Assembly: GCA_029747585.1 (NCBI GenBank)
Contig: JAPEVF010000385.1
Coordinates: forward strand, 1 to 42,555
Direction of reading: 5' to 3'
DNA length: 42,555 bases
DNA from: Pleurotus djamor
Lineage: Eukaryota; Basidiomycota; Agaricomycetes; Agaricales; Pleurotaceae
Part shown: piece after piece, positions 22,171 through 32,827 of the stretch
How positions within the stretch are numbered: position 1 is the first letter of the stretch
Layout of the letters: every line of letters starts with the position of its first letter
Made by a program: the position numbers and the translations under genes
Notes under the pieces: generated by a model
What the model saw: the letters and a program-made list of their open reading frames with translations, nothing else
What the model was told of the DNA's origin: nothing
Database searches by the model: none

Positions 22171-23148
22171 TCATGATCTGTATGAAGGCAAACTCGAAGT
22201 CCTCGACGCCCGCCGCAGGCTATCATCATCGGCGAACGGGTCAATTCCCATGAATTCCAGAGCCCTAGCGGAATGATTTGGACGGGTTTCCCCATCCCTG
22301 TCTCGGGTATCAACACTTGGCGGGTCGACTTCTCGCATGTTGGAGCCCGGACTCAGAGCATTGTAAATGTACGGCTCTGGTGGCGTAGCGGGTTGTTCTT
22401 CGTCAGCTATCGTCGAACAGAAGAATTTCAGGTAAGCGTTCGCTGCATCCGCAAAAGAAGGTATAATTCTACTTACTCGGCACTGTAAGATTACGTGGGT
22501 TTAGCGGTCGTCGTATGAAGAACTTGCTGTGTAGTCGATAGGTGATATATCCAATAATAACGAGAGCTAGGATGACCGCCGTGACCGTGACTCCGGTGAC
22601 CGTTTTCTTCATACCGTTCATCTGATGCACCATTGTATCCAGACGAGTCGACTCCGGAATTTCAGGCATCAGCGTCGAAGACTTCGTAGTTGTAGTGGAA
22701 GTGGATTGGGCAATTGTAGTGGAAGTGGACTGGGTAGTTGTAGTGGAAGTGGACTGGGCAGTTGTAGGGGCGGCAGAGGTGAAACTAGGTGGTGAAGCCC
22801 TGCTGATCTTCAAGAATGAGGAGTAAGTAGCTAACCAGACAAGAGCTATAGCGGGTACAAACAGAGAAATCCTGTAATGGAAAGGAGGATTAGAGACGTA
22901 AGCTTGGGCCACAAGCAAAGCAAGTAGATGCTCACGGAGGTTCGGAACTCGCTCGCATACAAAAAGAAGTGATTTAATGAGGAGAGAACAGGGACAAGAA
23001 ATCAATGTTAACTCACAGCTTCTGAGGGGTGAAGACCAATCTATCGAAAGTAAGTGAGTGAACGCAAAATGGGAACCCTTCAAGGAGATTAGCAGAAAAG
23101 TAGAGTACAGACCGCGCTGACGGTAGGTCCTACTTGCGAGCTGTCCAT
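22171..23148 (-). CDS. Membrane family copy C: Thr/Ser repeat outer region, one TM, LPSY tail
   Basis: The tail exon 22406-22171 ends RRASRTSSLPSYRS then TGA; a second PY-like stretch, PPEPY, is near its start. The intron 22476-22407 (70 nt, phase 1) is at the family position. The main exon 22871-22477 begins with a hydrophobic run (LFVPAIALVWLATY), a likely signal or anchor. It continues into a Ser/Thr-rich region with tandem QSTSTT units, then the membrane span VTGVTVTAVILALVIIGYITY and the basic RLHSKFFIRRPLNPRNLTVP, the most divergent version of RDFKAP. An upstream exon with LVFTPQK (about 23041-23018) joins in phase 2 to ISLFVP. A first exon from ATG at 23148 (MDSS) is possible but its donor is uncertain. 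Topology is inferred: outside N, cytoplasmic tail. Confidence 0.68.
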
Positions 23149-24510
23149 GATCTTCTAAGTTCTCGGTAAATTTTCGTGGCGAAAGGGTATCACCAAGGGC
23201 AGCCGTCCCAAAAAACTACAGCGCGGGACCAGTGAAATGACGGCCACAAGCCTTATGGAGAGGCTTCCTTTATACTGAGTCGACCAAGATCATAGTTCTG
23301 TAGCAACGAAGCTGATAGGTAGTTAGAGGAGCAAAACCTATCAGAGATCATTGTATTCACCGATCATGAACTCGTACATATAAGTAGGTGGCCCGCACGA
23401 AGACCCAACGAACACCCGTAATACCTCCGACTCCGATTTGTATTCAGAGGACACAAGCGCAAATGATGGTTTCTTCCCCAGTTCCCAGATCTTCCCCCGG
23501 CCGTGACCTGGCAGCTCACGACTTGATACGCTCTCATGCGAAGGGTCAGACGAATTGAATGACAAAGGAGGAAGCGAATTATCGTTGACCAACTTGATCA
23601 TCGACCATCAAATCATCAATGTCCATGGAGAACGATGTCATTTGGGATCGTAGCAAGGGACACACATCACGTCCCACCAACAAGAGGAAAGGACGACGAT
23701 ATGTCGCACAGCGAGGAAGCGTGAGTGACTTAGAACAACTTCGGATTCCGAAATCATAGAACGTTCTTGAGACTGATCGCTGGTTGGCTCTGATTTCATC
23801 ATCTCTTTCTGGTGAACAGCACAGATCAGACTCACGGTCGCAAAACGGAGATAGAAACGAACCAAGTGTGAGCATTGGACGTCGTTGAACAGTGAACCAG
23901 CGTTGACGTCGAACGTTGAACGTCGACCAGCAGACGCTTGCGTTGCTCTTGCGTTGCGCAAGTAACCGTATCCGACGAGCTTGCCTTCAACGCCGCAAGT
24001 AGTATCGTAGTCGATGTAGACCACAGGCGCGAGACCACTGTGACTGGACGCGTCAAGGCAAAGATCATGAAGTGCACCGTCACGGTGGGGTCTAAGTTTC
24101 AAGCGCTACGCGAGCGGCTAATCTAAACGCCCACATGGTACTGATTCGAGACACACCACGATCGTACTAGGTCGTAGACGGCCAACCTCACTCATTCAGG
24201 TCTTGCGTATCATCGCCGAAGGTCAATATAACTGAGCCGACCGTCAATTTGGCTACTATTGCAATTTTGAAGGCGAAACTCGCGGAAATCATGAATATTA
24301 TCTTGATATCATCCTCGAAATGCCGCCATAGCTGAGAACTTCGAGGGGAAAGAGTAAAGATCGGAAGAAAATGGACATGGGCGATGGTGGTGCGGAGGCA
24401 AACGATGATTGGATCGAAGTTGGAAAGGGGTTTGAAAAAGGAGAGAGGGGTATTATTCGGGGTATTTCAAAAATGGGTAGAATGAACTCGCGTAGTTCCA
24501 CAGGACGTCG
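23149..24510. other. Gap between copies C and D
   Basis: No domain recognised. Minus frames at 23638-24102 overlap in two frames and look random. It includes a short inverted stretch around CTTGCGTTGCGCAAG (23948-23962). Probably the promoter of C and the 3' flank of D. Confidence 0.4.
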
Positions 24511-25332
24511 TTATAAGCTATATGGTGGTGGTAAAGAGATACTTTCATTTGAAGTCCGTCGCATTGATGGATCACCCGCGGGATTCCAAGGCACCGCGCT
24601 CATAGAGCCGCCCCTTCCAACAGTGTTCCTGCTAACGAGATTGAACCAGCTAAACGGTTGGGGCAGTACCAGCAGCAAGTTGTCGTTAACTGTTCAAAGA
24701 ATAGGTCAGACGTACTCCTGACCAATGAAGGCCTCTGACTTACTCGGCGCTTTGAAGTCGCGGAAATCCGGATGTCGTCTGGTGAACAACCTCGCGCGTA
24801 ATCGGTAGGCGACATAACCAAGCATGATGAGGGCCAAAAAACCTGCCGTAGCGGTGANCCCCACTATAACTGCCCTCGCATTCCGTTCATGATTCGAAGC
24901 GGTACTTCCAAGCGACGGAGTTGGACTGATTGCTTGGACCGTCGGAGTGAGAATGGAAGATGTAGTTGTTGTTTGTGGTAAGGATGTAGCTGTGTCGGTG
25001 GTGCCGGTGAGTGTGGGATGGGTGGCTGGTATTATTGTAGGGGAAGTGAAGGTTGTTTTCGAGTTTGGCGTCGCAGAGGATATCAACGTGGAGATTATTA
25101 CTGATATACTTGTGGTTATACTTGTGGTTGTGCTCATGAGTGGGGGTATTGGTTGGGTTGTGCTCGTGAGTGGGGGTATTGGTTGATTTGCGGATGTACT
25201 TGTTTGGGTGTCTTGGGATGCCAGTGATGTCTCTCCCGTGGTATTATGGGGAGGAGGAGACTGGGCCGGGGGTCTCCTGGTGGATGATGTTGATGTGGGT
25301 AAATGCGGAGATGAGGGGAGGATGGTTTTGCT
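24511..25332 (-). CDS. Membrane family copy D: STP-rich outer region, one TM, canonical PPPY tail
   Basis: The main exon 25332-24744 opens after acceptor TTTAG and encodes a Ser/Thr/Pro-rich outer part with a repeated TSTTQPIPPL-like unit, then TTTSITTSISVI and similar. The membrane region (VIVG-x-TATAGFLALIMLGYVAY) has one unknown residue from the N at 24858, which is in frame. Then RLRARLFTRRHPDFRDFKAP. The intron 24743-24690 (54 nt, phase 1) leads to the tail INDNLLLVLPQPFSW, close to VNERLLAVLP of copy B. The protein ends MRRTSNESISLPPPYSL then TAA at 24511. RRTS and PPPY are both intact, making D the clearest PY-motif member. Upstream exon(s) around 25450-25570 are possible (MSSAVVYSS...) but unproven. 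Confidence 0.72.
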
Positions 25333-26973
25333 CTAAAGGTTGATAATAGTGGATGTGGAAGTGTAACATGCGCGTCAGTCATAGTAGGTGAGAAGGAAGA
25401 TACAATGAGCATTTCAAGGCAAGAGAAGGAATCATACAGAAGTACGGATTGTGACTTACACAAGCGTGAGGTACGCCTAGGGGCGGGGCACATATTATGC
25501 GCAATGGAGGGAACACTCCCGCGGAGAGAACATTGTTGGTGGCTTGGTCTACTCTTGACATTTCTTCAGAGGAATATACCACTGCAGAAGACACGACTGC
25601 AAGGCGAGGCTAAGAGTCGACGAGGTGACATCGGGGCCGGGAGGATCACATCCAAGAGCTCATTTATACGAAATCGAGCATTTGTGAATATATCGTGATC
25701 AAACGATCCGTGCGTTGCAATCAATATTAATATTAAATATTGATAGTAACAATAGCTTGCAAAGTCAACATCCCAAGTTTATTGGCTTCTCCAGAGACCG
25801 GTTTCGAGTTCGAGCGCACACTAGAGTAAAGCCTCCGGCACTACCGTAGCACGTCCCCACCGCTAGCCATGTATCGATTTGAGAAATAGTGCCCTAGCCA
25901 CCAAGCTTCCGTTGAAGTTGAATGTAAGATGATGAGCATATGCGAGGGTATTCGTCGGAGTCACTCGTCCGTCTGATGATCTCCAGGGAGAAGCAAGTAA
26001 GCCAAGTTGCTTGATGGGTCACAGTCGGTACCCATGGAGAGAAACAACATCGTGATATGATCAGGAGTGTTTGGCGGACAGATAAAGGGAGCGAGAGCTG
26101 ACTGCTGTAGAAGGAGTTGGGACTAAGGTGGCAGCTATAAGAAAGGGCATTGCTTCGAGCAAGATGGTGGGTCTTCCGACCTTCGCAGAGTCGAAGTCAT
26201 CATGAGCGTAAGCCTCGATTCCAAGAAAGCGAAGGCGATTTGATTGCTCTGANAACCAAGAAACGAGACATGAAATCCTNGCGCTGACTTGATGGATGGT
26301 GCAAGGATGGTGTGATGACTCTCACCAGTCTCCGGTATCCCGAGAAAGAAGCAGATTATATTTAGTAGACCGGCAGCAGGCCTGCGAGTTTCACGAATGT
26401 TGCCATCGAATGAGAGTCGGTGGGCAAGCACTTATAGAGAAAAGTCCCGAGCCCAATCAGTTTTTTCACTTGAAAAGTTCGAGCAACTTGAAATTACTTT
26501 GCATGAGTGAGGTGAGCTACACGACCTGCCAAGTATCCTTGCACACGCAGCACAGAGCTTTTCATTACACGTCCGATGTAAGTGTAATGCAGAAGGCAAG
26601 AGAAACTGGGGCTGAAGGAGAGTTTGAGCCTGGATTTTCGGCGATCGTACTTACCTGGAACATTCAAGCATAGGCGCTTAAAACAAGCGCCCTAGCGCCC
26701 TTCGGCATCTTGCCGGCATCGTGTTCTTTAGTTTGTGTTTCCTCGATGCTTTTGTTTCCGCGATGCTTTCGTCTACTTACCTGCATTGTTCATCCCGTCA
26801 CCGGTCACCACTGAGTCATCCTTCTGCNAGACTGGCCGCATTGCCCCGACACTTAGTAGGCCTGCAAGGCTGCAATGATCAACGCCGTCAAGTCGCAGTC
26901 AGATGCTTGATGATGGATACCCCTTATATACGTATGTCCACATGCACCAGCCGTGTAATTGTGACTTGCGGCT

Positions 26974-27356
26974 TCATGTATATGGGACATAGCATTTGGC
27001 GAACAAAACCTCGATTCCAAATAGGTCCTCTAAGTCCTTCATTATGCCTACTTTGCCCGCGCCATCTCTCGGGTTTCTCGGCATTTCGAGGTTGCCTGTC
27101 TGCGTCAGCGGCCACGGTAGGTCAACCTTCTTCCTTGTTGGCGATGTCTCACTTATTCGGGTACCTAGAATGCCTTCCATGATCCACACGGATCCGTTCC
27201 AATTGATCATAAAAGAAGTCGTCCAGCCCACTTTCCCCATGTATTGGGGACCTGGTGCTACTGTCCAGGTGAGTTCAGTGCTCTTATCAGAACTCTGAGC
27301 TGGCGCTGAGTATCCTGAACTCACCGTAGNTGTAACTGGGAAAGCCTCCGGGGTTT
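26974..27356 (-). pseudogene. Unidentified protein-like reading frame, possible gene fragment
   Basis: About 127 codons open on minus without an initiating ATG. The first two thirds read like a folded domain, alternating polar and aromatic residues (ELTWTVAPGPQYMGKVGW, SFMINWNGSVWIMEGILG). A Lys/Arg-rich end leads to a stop. Such TW-rich beta patterns occur in fungal beta-pore or lectin-like proteins, but I cannot assign a family. It could be an exon of a gene whose other exons I missed, or a remnant. An N at 27330 falls near its start. Confidence 0.25.
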
Positions 27357-27588
27357 AACAGGGAATTTTCCTGCCGAACGCACAAATTCGGTACGCTTGC
27401 CATTTTCTACGGGTTTTCTGCCTCTTACAATTTACAATTATAGGCTGATAGTCACGCGTGAGCTTGTTTTGCGCGTGCGTATTCTTGCTCGCCGCTACAG
27501 TACGCACATGGCTTCCTTTGTGCAAGTGTCATCACGTCGACGGTACGCGACAACTTAGGAATGTGGGTATTATCATTTTGTAGCCGGT

Positions 27589-27595
27589 ATTTAAG
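27589..27595 (+). promoter_or_regulatory. Putative TATA box of the GH30 gene
   Basis: TATTTAA, 93 bp upstream of the ATG at 27688, which itself sits in a strong context (CCAACCATGG). Confidence 0.4.
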
Positions 27596-27687
27596 CTGAT
27601 GGATTGCCAAGGACCTCGTNGCTCGTTTCCATCGTCAAACTCGCGCCGATATAGTCCTCCCTTTGCGCCGAGCATCTAAGACCAACC

Positions 27688-30423
27688 ATGGCTTTTGGGT
27701 TCCTCAGCCTGACTTTATGCCTTTTCGCCGTTCAGCCTATCGCAAGCCAACAGATCTGGGATATCGTACGTGATCTATTCGTCGCCCCACCGTTTCAGCC
27801 TTGGCTTACATGGTGGTGGGCTTTTAGTTGCAGACTACTTGGGATCGATCTCAATTATTCACTTATACGAATTTGGGGAATCCAGGGCCGATCAACTTTG
27901 TTTCTCCCGGGCCAGTAGGAAACGCGAACATTCAAGTCAACGATGGCCAGGTCTTTCAAAGTGTGCTCGGCTTCGGGGCGTCGTTGAGTACGTTTCTTTT
28001 CCATAAGCTTATGTGATCGCTTGGGTTGAATGTGCACATTCTAGCCGATTCGTCCGCGCTGATCTTGAATAATTTGAAGGCAAGTCGCCAAGCTTGGAAA
28101 GCGATCAGTCTACTTCCTAACCTAGACATGCTCACAGAATCGCAACCCGACCAACTACCAAAATCTTCTGCGCTACCTATTCACTCCAACGGATGGTGCC
28201 AACGCTGCCGGCCTTTCATATATCCGTGTCCCAATGTACGTCTAACTCATTGCCCTATCCAAATTGGAATTCTGACCGTCCTTTGTAGCGGAGCGTCTGA
28301 CTTCTCGGCTAGCTGTGAGTTCTCATTTGTTCGTATTCGCGACGATGATTTTGACGATTCGTGCCTCCTTCTGCGTAGTGTATAGCTTCGACGACACTTC
28401 AGGGGATACTTCGTTCAATAACTTCAATATTAACCGAGCGCCTTCGTACCTCTTCTCGGTTCTTAAAGACGTCATCGCCGTCAACAATCCTGCCAAAGTT
28501 CACCTCGTCCCCTGGTCTCCGGTAAGCATCCCAGCCACAGACGATATCTTCCCCGCTTGACACGAATTTTTAGCCTGCGTGGATGAAGGACAGCGGCTCC
28601 ATGAACGGCGGCAGCTTGCTTTCTCAGTATGTGAGCTCGTGTTAGTTTCTCGCCGGACGCACGTCTTGGAAAACCGTTCAATGACGCTGGTTCCAACATA
28701 GACCCGACGTACCTTCTCAAAGCTGTCCAAGGATTTCGAAACCAAGGGATCCCGGTTTACGCCGTTTCAATCCAGGTAAGCAACGCCCTTCTTCGCCTCC
28801 TTTCTAATTCAAGCTAATCAATCTGTCGGCTCACGCAGAACGAGCCTCGAAATAGTAACCCAACCTATCCTACATGCTTGATGACCCCAACCATCGAAGG
28901 GCAAATTGGCATCGGACTCCGTTCGTTGTTGAACAACAACGGTCTTTCTAGCGTCAAGGTCGTTGGCTTCGAGGTGAGCTGCATCTCTTTATCCAAGGAG
29001 TTAACCAACGCCAAATTTACGCCCACAGCATAATTGGGACATTACTAGTTCCTACGCCGTTCCTTTGGTAAGGTCCCTAGTGCTCGCCGTTGAGTACTTG
29101 ACTCACATCTTTTCCTTGTCCACAGATGCAACAAGCTGGGAATGCCTTCGCTGGAGCCGCCTTCCATTGCTACGGGGGATCGGTCTCAGATCAAGATACA
29201 TTCCGAAACGCTTTCCCTTCTAAAGTACGAGCTCGTCTCTTCGTTTTCGCTTATGTTACCAAAGTCGAGTAGGAGATATACTTCAGCGAATGCTCTGGGA
29301 CGTTCGGCTCGGACTGGTGGAGTGATATAAAGGTCAGTATTTAGTCTTGTGCTTGATCGGGTAGTTATCCTAATATCGCGGATCTCTCTCTCACCCTTTG
29401 TAGTGGTACATGGATAATCTGTAAGTAACACCATGACCTGCACTAGAAAATTTGACACCGATCAGATACTGTGTAGGTGGATTGGTAGCATCGAGCACGG
29501 CGCTCAAGTCGTACGTATATCAATTCTGCGGTTCGCTTTGCACTGTGCTCACTCTCAAACAGGCATTGATGTGGAACATAGCCTTGGACGGTTCCGGAAA
29601 CCCTAAGACCCCAGGAACCAATAGCTGTGGTGGGCCAGGATGTCGTCCGCTAGTGACCGTCAACGGCGATGGCAGCTGGAGCGTCAACCAAGAGCGTACG
29701 AGATTTCTCTTCTTGATCTTCCCACCGTGCCGAGGTCTCATTCTTCTTCGTGTTATGGCTAGTCTACTCGATGGCGCAGGCGTCCAAGGCTATCCTTCCT
29801 CGTGACGTTGGCGGACCTTTCGGTCAGAGAATTGGCGTCTCAGTTGGTGGATCCACGGGTTGGGCCCTTCGAGTTGGTGCCTATGTCACTGGACGAGCGA
29901 ACCCCAGCGATTGGTTAAGATACTCCTTGGTGGTTTTGAATTGTGCGTATTTATTCGACTTTCTTCTCGTCGTCTGTCTGAGTCATCTACAGGGAATGAT
30001 AACGCGAGCTCTAACTGGAACCCTCAACCTGTCTCCACCACTATTTCATTCCGTGGTATGCAGGTGGGTGGCATTTCCTCCCTTGTACCCATGTCGTCCC
30101 TGATGATCTCGTTCATTACAGGCTTCGTACACCTTCCCCGTTGGCGTAACAACACTATGGTTAGCCTTATTGACGTGTTTGTGAGGTATTACCGCTGACT
30201 TCCTCGGGCTATATTCAGGTGGTATGCACCAGCGACAGGGAGCTTCACAGCGTCGTCTGACGGTTCACTTCACTTTAACGCGACTACATCGCCGCTAAAC
30301 GAAACGACTCCGTCTTCTGCCCAAGGGCACCAGCTTACGAACGCAACGATGGACTCACAACGCGCTCAGTATTTCTCATGGGTCAAGGACACTCCTCTTG
30401 GCCAAACAAGTATCCCATTATAA
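27688..30423 (+). CDS. GH30 glycoside hydrolase, probable secreted endo-beta-1,6-glucanase type
   Basis: Secreted enzyme acting on beta-glucans; fungal GH30 members mostly cleave beta-1,6-glucan. The start has a signal peptide (MAFGFLSLTLCLFAVQPIASQQ). It is split by about 16 short introns and is continuous when spliced: TTWDRSQLFTY, FQSVLGFGASL, NRNPTNYQNLLRYLFTPTDG, LSYIRVPIGASDFS, VHLVPWSPPAWMK. The acid/base Glu is in IQNEP (28842-28844) and the nucleophile Glu in EIYFSECSGT (29288-29290), both hallmarks of the family. After the barrel, WNIALDGSGNPKTPGTNSCGG and a beta-sandwich end (FRGMQASYTFPVG). The stop is TAA at 30421. One intron (28081-28137) is GC-AG (AAG|GCAAGT). The stop at the 3' end of the intron 29225-29271 region shows that splicing after GTCGAGTAG is required. 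No frameshift found. Tail-to-tail with copy E, 106 bp apart. Confidence 0.92.
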
Positions 30424-30529
30424 GTGGTAAACATTTAAACGACGAAGAGGTATCTACATATCTAGAGTATCTTCTAATGTGTCCTTTGGTTAGGGTATCT
30501 ATTACTATCCACGTGCTAAGCTATTATTT

Positions 30530-31470
30530 TCAGACACTGTACGAAGGGAGGCTGGGAGTCCTTGATATCATCCGTTGGAAACGAGGGGCACTGTTGTGAG
30601 GCGGGCCTGTTTCCATGAAGCCCAACTCTCTCCTAGCACCCACTCCACTTGAAGACCTTCTTACTTCCCGGGTGGAAGCATTTGTTTCAGGGGGTACGAA
30701 TCCTCGTTCCTCGTCTACTATAAAATACGAAATTAGCGTCCTGGTGAANTTTTTAACTACATCGAAGCCATAACCACTTACCGGTTGGTGCCTTAGATTT
30801 GGATGAACGACTAGCAAAGAACCTCTCATATATTCGAAAAGCTAGGTAGCTGAGGAGAACAACACTGATGACGGTCATGGAGATAGCCAGCGTAGAGATT
30901 ATTTTCTTCATATTGTCCGCCTGGCCTGCTATGTTGTCATTAAAATTAATGGCGGAGCTCTGGGGTTGGGAGGATGTTGAGGTTGGGGGGACAAAAGAAA
31001 AGCCTGATGATGTTACCGGTAGGAACGTGGCAGGCGGGGGCGACAATGTCGATAATACTGTTGGCACTGGGGACACGGAAGGTTGTTCTGACGTTGGGGA
31101 TAGTGGGGTTGGGGCTGATGATGTGGGAGGCGGGTCTGACGATGTCGATGCGGTTGTCGTTGTCAGGACCGGTGAAATGGATTCGGAAGGCGGGTCTGAC
31201 GTTGTCGGTGTGGTTGTCAGGGCTGGGCTCGTTGAGGAGGTAGAAGGTGGGTCTGATAATATTGTTGTTGTTAATGAAGAGACTCCAGTGACTGAGGCCT
31301 GGGTGTTGATAGATGANGGGGGGTCTGGACGTTGGCGATAGAGCAGATGTGAATGGAGGTTGGGATGAAATGTTAGATATAGACTGGAAGAATATATTGG
31401 ATCCAGTGGGTACAGAGATATGGCAGAAAAGAGGAGGGCTGACCACAGGAAGCTGGTGGTAGTAAGTCAA
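30530..31470 (-). CDS. Membrane family copy E: STP-rich outer region, one TM, LPSY tail
   Basis: The tail exon 30717-30530 gives VDEERGFVPPETN and ends FQRMISRTPSLPSYSV then TGA. The intron 30781-30718 (64 nt, phase 1, contains the N at 30749) is at the family position after KAPT. Before it lies a long Ser/Thr/Pro region with repeated SDPP units (TTTASTSSDPPPTSS, PLSPTSEQPSVSPV), a membrane span (ISTLAISMTVISVVLLSYLAF) and basic RIYERFFASRSSKSKAP, a shortened RDFKAP. The N at 31318 shifts the frame: leaving it out joins SALSPTSRPP to SSINTQASVTG, so it is probably a spurious extra base. The 5' limit is uncertain. A small frame at 31682-31497 could be a first exon but lacks a signal. Confidence 0.68.
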
Positions 31471-32827
31471 TGAATACTGTGTTCTCGAAAAAGAGGCTAA
31501 ATAGCACCTACGCCGTTCGTACTGGATTGGGAGTTTTCCAACGTTGGGTTAGATGTAGGAGGTAATTCAGGGTCCGGTTCATCAACACCATCTTGAGTTG
31601 CGCGGTCTTCGACATAGAGCCATTTGTTAGCCTTCTTCTGGATTTTCGCCCGCTCGCACAGCCGTCGTGTTTGGTGTGTCATGAGAAGGGAGGAGACCGG
31701 AGGCCAAAGATAAGATCTAGAGGGTAGGATAGTTGAGAGACCGTCACCTGGGACCGCTCCCCTTATGACTTACCTTCTTTATAACGCGACCGGCATCTTG
31801 GGGATCGCTAAAGATAGGTGTCACTGTTAGTAGAGACAAGAATAGAGCACCCGCGTGAGATGGTAGAGAACACCGAAACTCTACAACGAGACACATCATC
31901 TCCCCATGGCACTCAAGAGATACCGCGACACGTAACGCTGACGACCTGATCCAGCGAGGTTTTTGAAAGGCATCGTCTCATTCTCCAGTAGGTCGCCTTC
32001 AAGCCAGGAACAAGAGGGGTAGGATGAGCTATTTGTTCCTTTACAAGTTGAAAGCGGGGAGCAAACCTTGAGCTTGGGGGGCCGACAATGGGAATAGTGA
32101 TCGAGGACCGAGAAAATGTCAAACAAAGCGAACCTTACGGATGCGATGGTTGATGCTTTGATGATTTGAAGTAATCTAGACATTTGCAGACACTCGCTGC
32201 GACGTCCATCAACTGTTCGTTACTAGATGATGCAGAGATGATATGTTAGATTATTGACATCGCGAAGCGCGTCGCGAGCGTTCAAGCCATATGGGTGTAG
32301 TAATCTACTTTAAGGTTTTCGAACGTGGGGTACCAGAGACATGGAGCGTAGACATGCTGCCCGGTGAAGTAAATCGATCAGTTGGATTGATATTGTTATG
32401 ACTAAAGGATGCAGTTACTCATGACTTTGGCGGAGTCGAAGTGCCATGCCACGGGACCGATTCAATCTTGAGTTGTGAAGAGTGACCAAGAGCTGGGGTA
32501 AAGCCGGGGTGAACACATCTATGTCAGATTGGTCACTGAGTACTGAGTGCTGATGCAGATGTATGGGTTTGCTCACATGTCGCTGAACAGGATAGGCCGA
32601 GGCCCGACGTTCATTGTTGGTCTCTAAAGGGTTTGAACGGTTGACCTATCCGCAAGGTTCTTGTGTAGGCACACGACGAAATTGGCGGAGAAGCCAAGTC
32701 CATTAAACGACCTCGACCATAGTGGTGAGCCTACTGTGCTGAGCGTCAGCGGTCCTCAATGCTAACGATAGCGCTAATAATAGGAACAGGTCATCGGGGA
32801 AGCGTAGATGTCAATTCAACCACTAAA
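31471..32827. other. Gap between copy E and the DUF4246 gene
   Basis: Only short frames: minus 31682-31497 (Lys/Arg-rich start, acidic Pro-rich end) and minus 32183-31896. No domain, RNA gene or repeat recognised. Confidence 0.45.

Larger units (their letters stand above)
25600..27687. other. Gene-poor region upstream of the GH30 gene
   Basis: Several Ns (26253, 26280, 26827, 27330, 27620). One minus-strand frame (27356-26974) has protein-like composition (see separate entry). A TATTTAA box at 27589-27595 lies 93 bp before the GH30 start and could be its promoter. Confidence 0.4.

Noticed and set aside
21960..22316. Separate 118-residue minus-strand gene
   Set aside because: It overlaps the tail exon of copy C in another frame; the copy C frame ends in the conserved TSSLPSYRS.
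30946..31470. A 174-residue Asn/Pro/Ile-rich protein on minus
   Set aside because: After the N at 31318 this is a shifted reading of the STP-rich outer region of copy E; only the part before the N is likely real.
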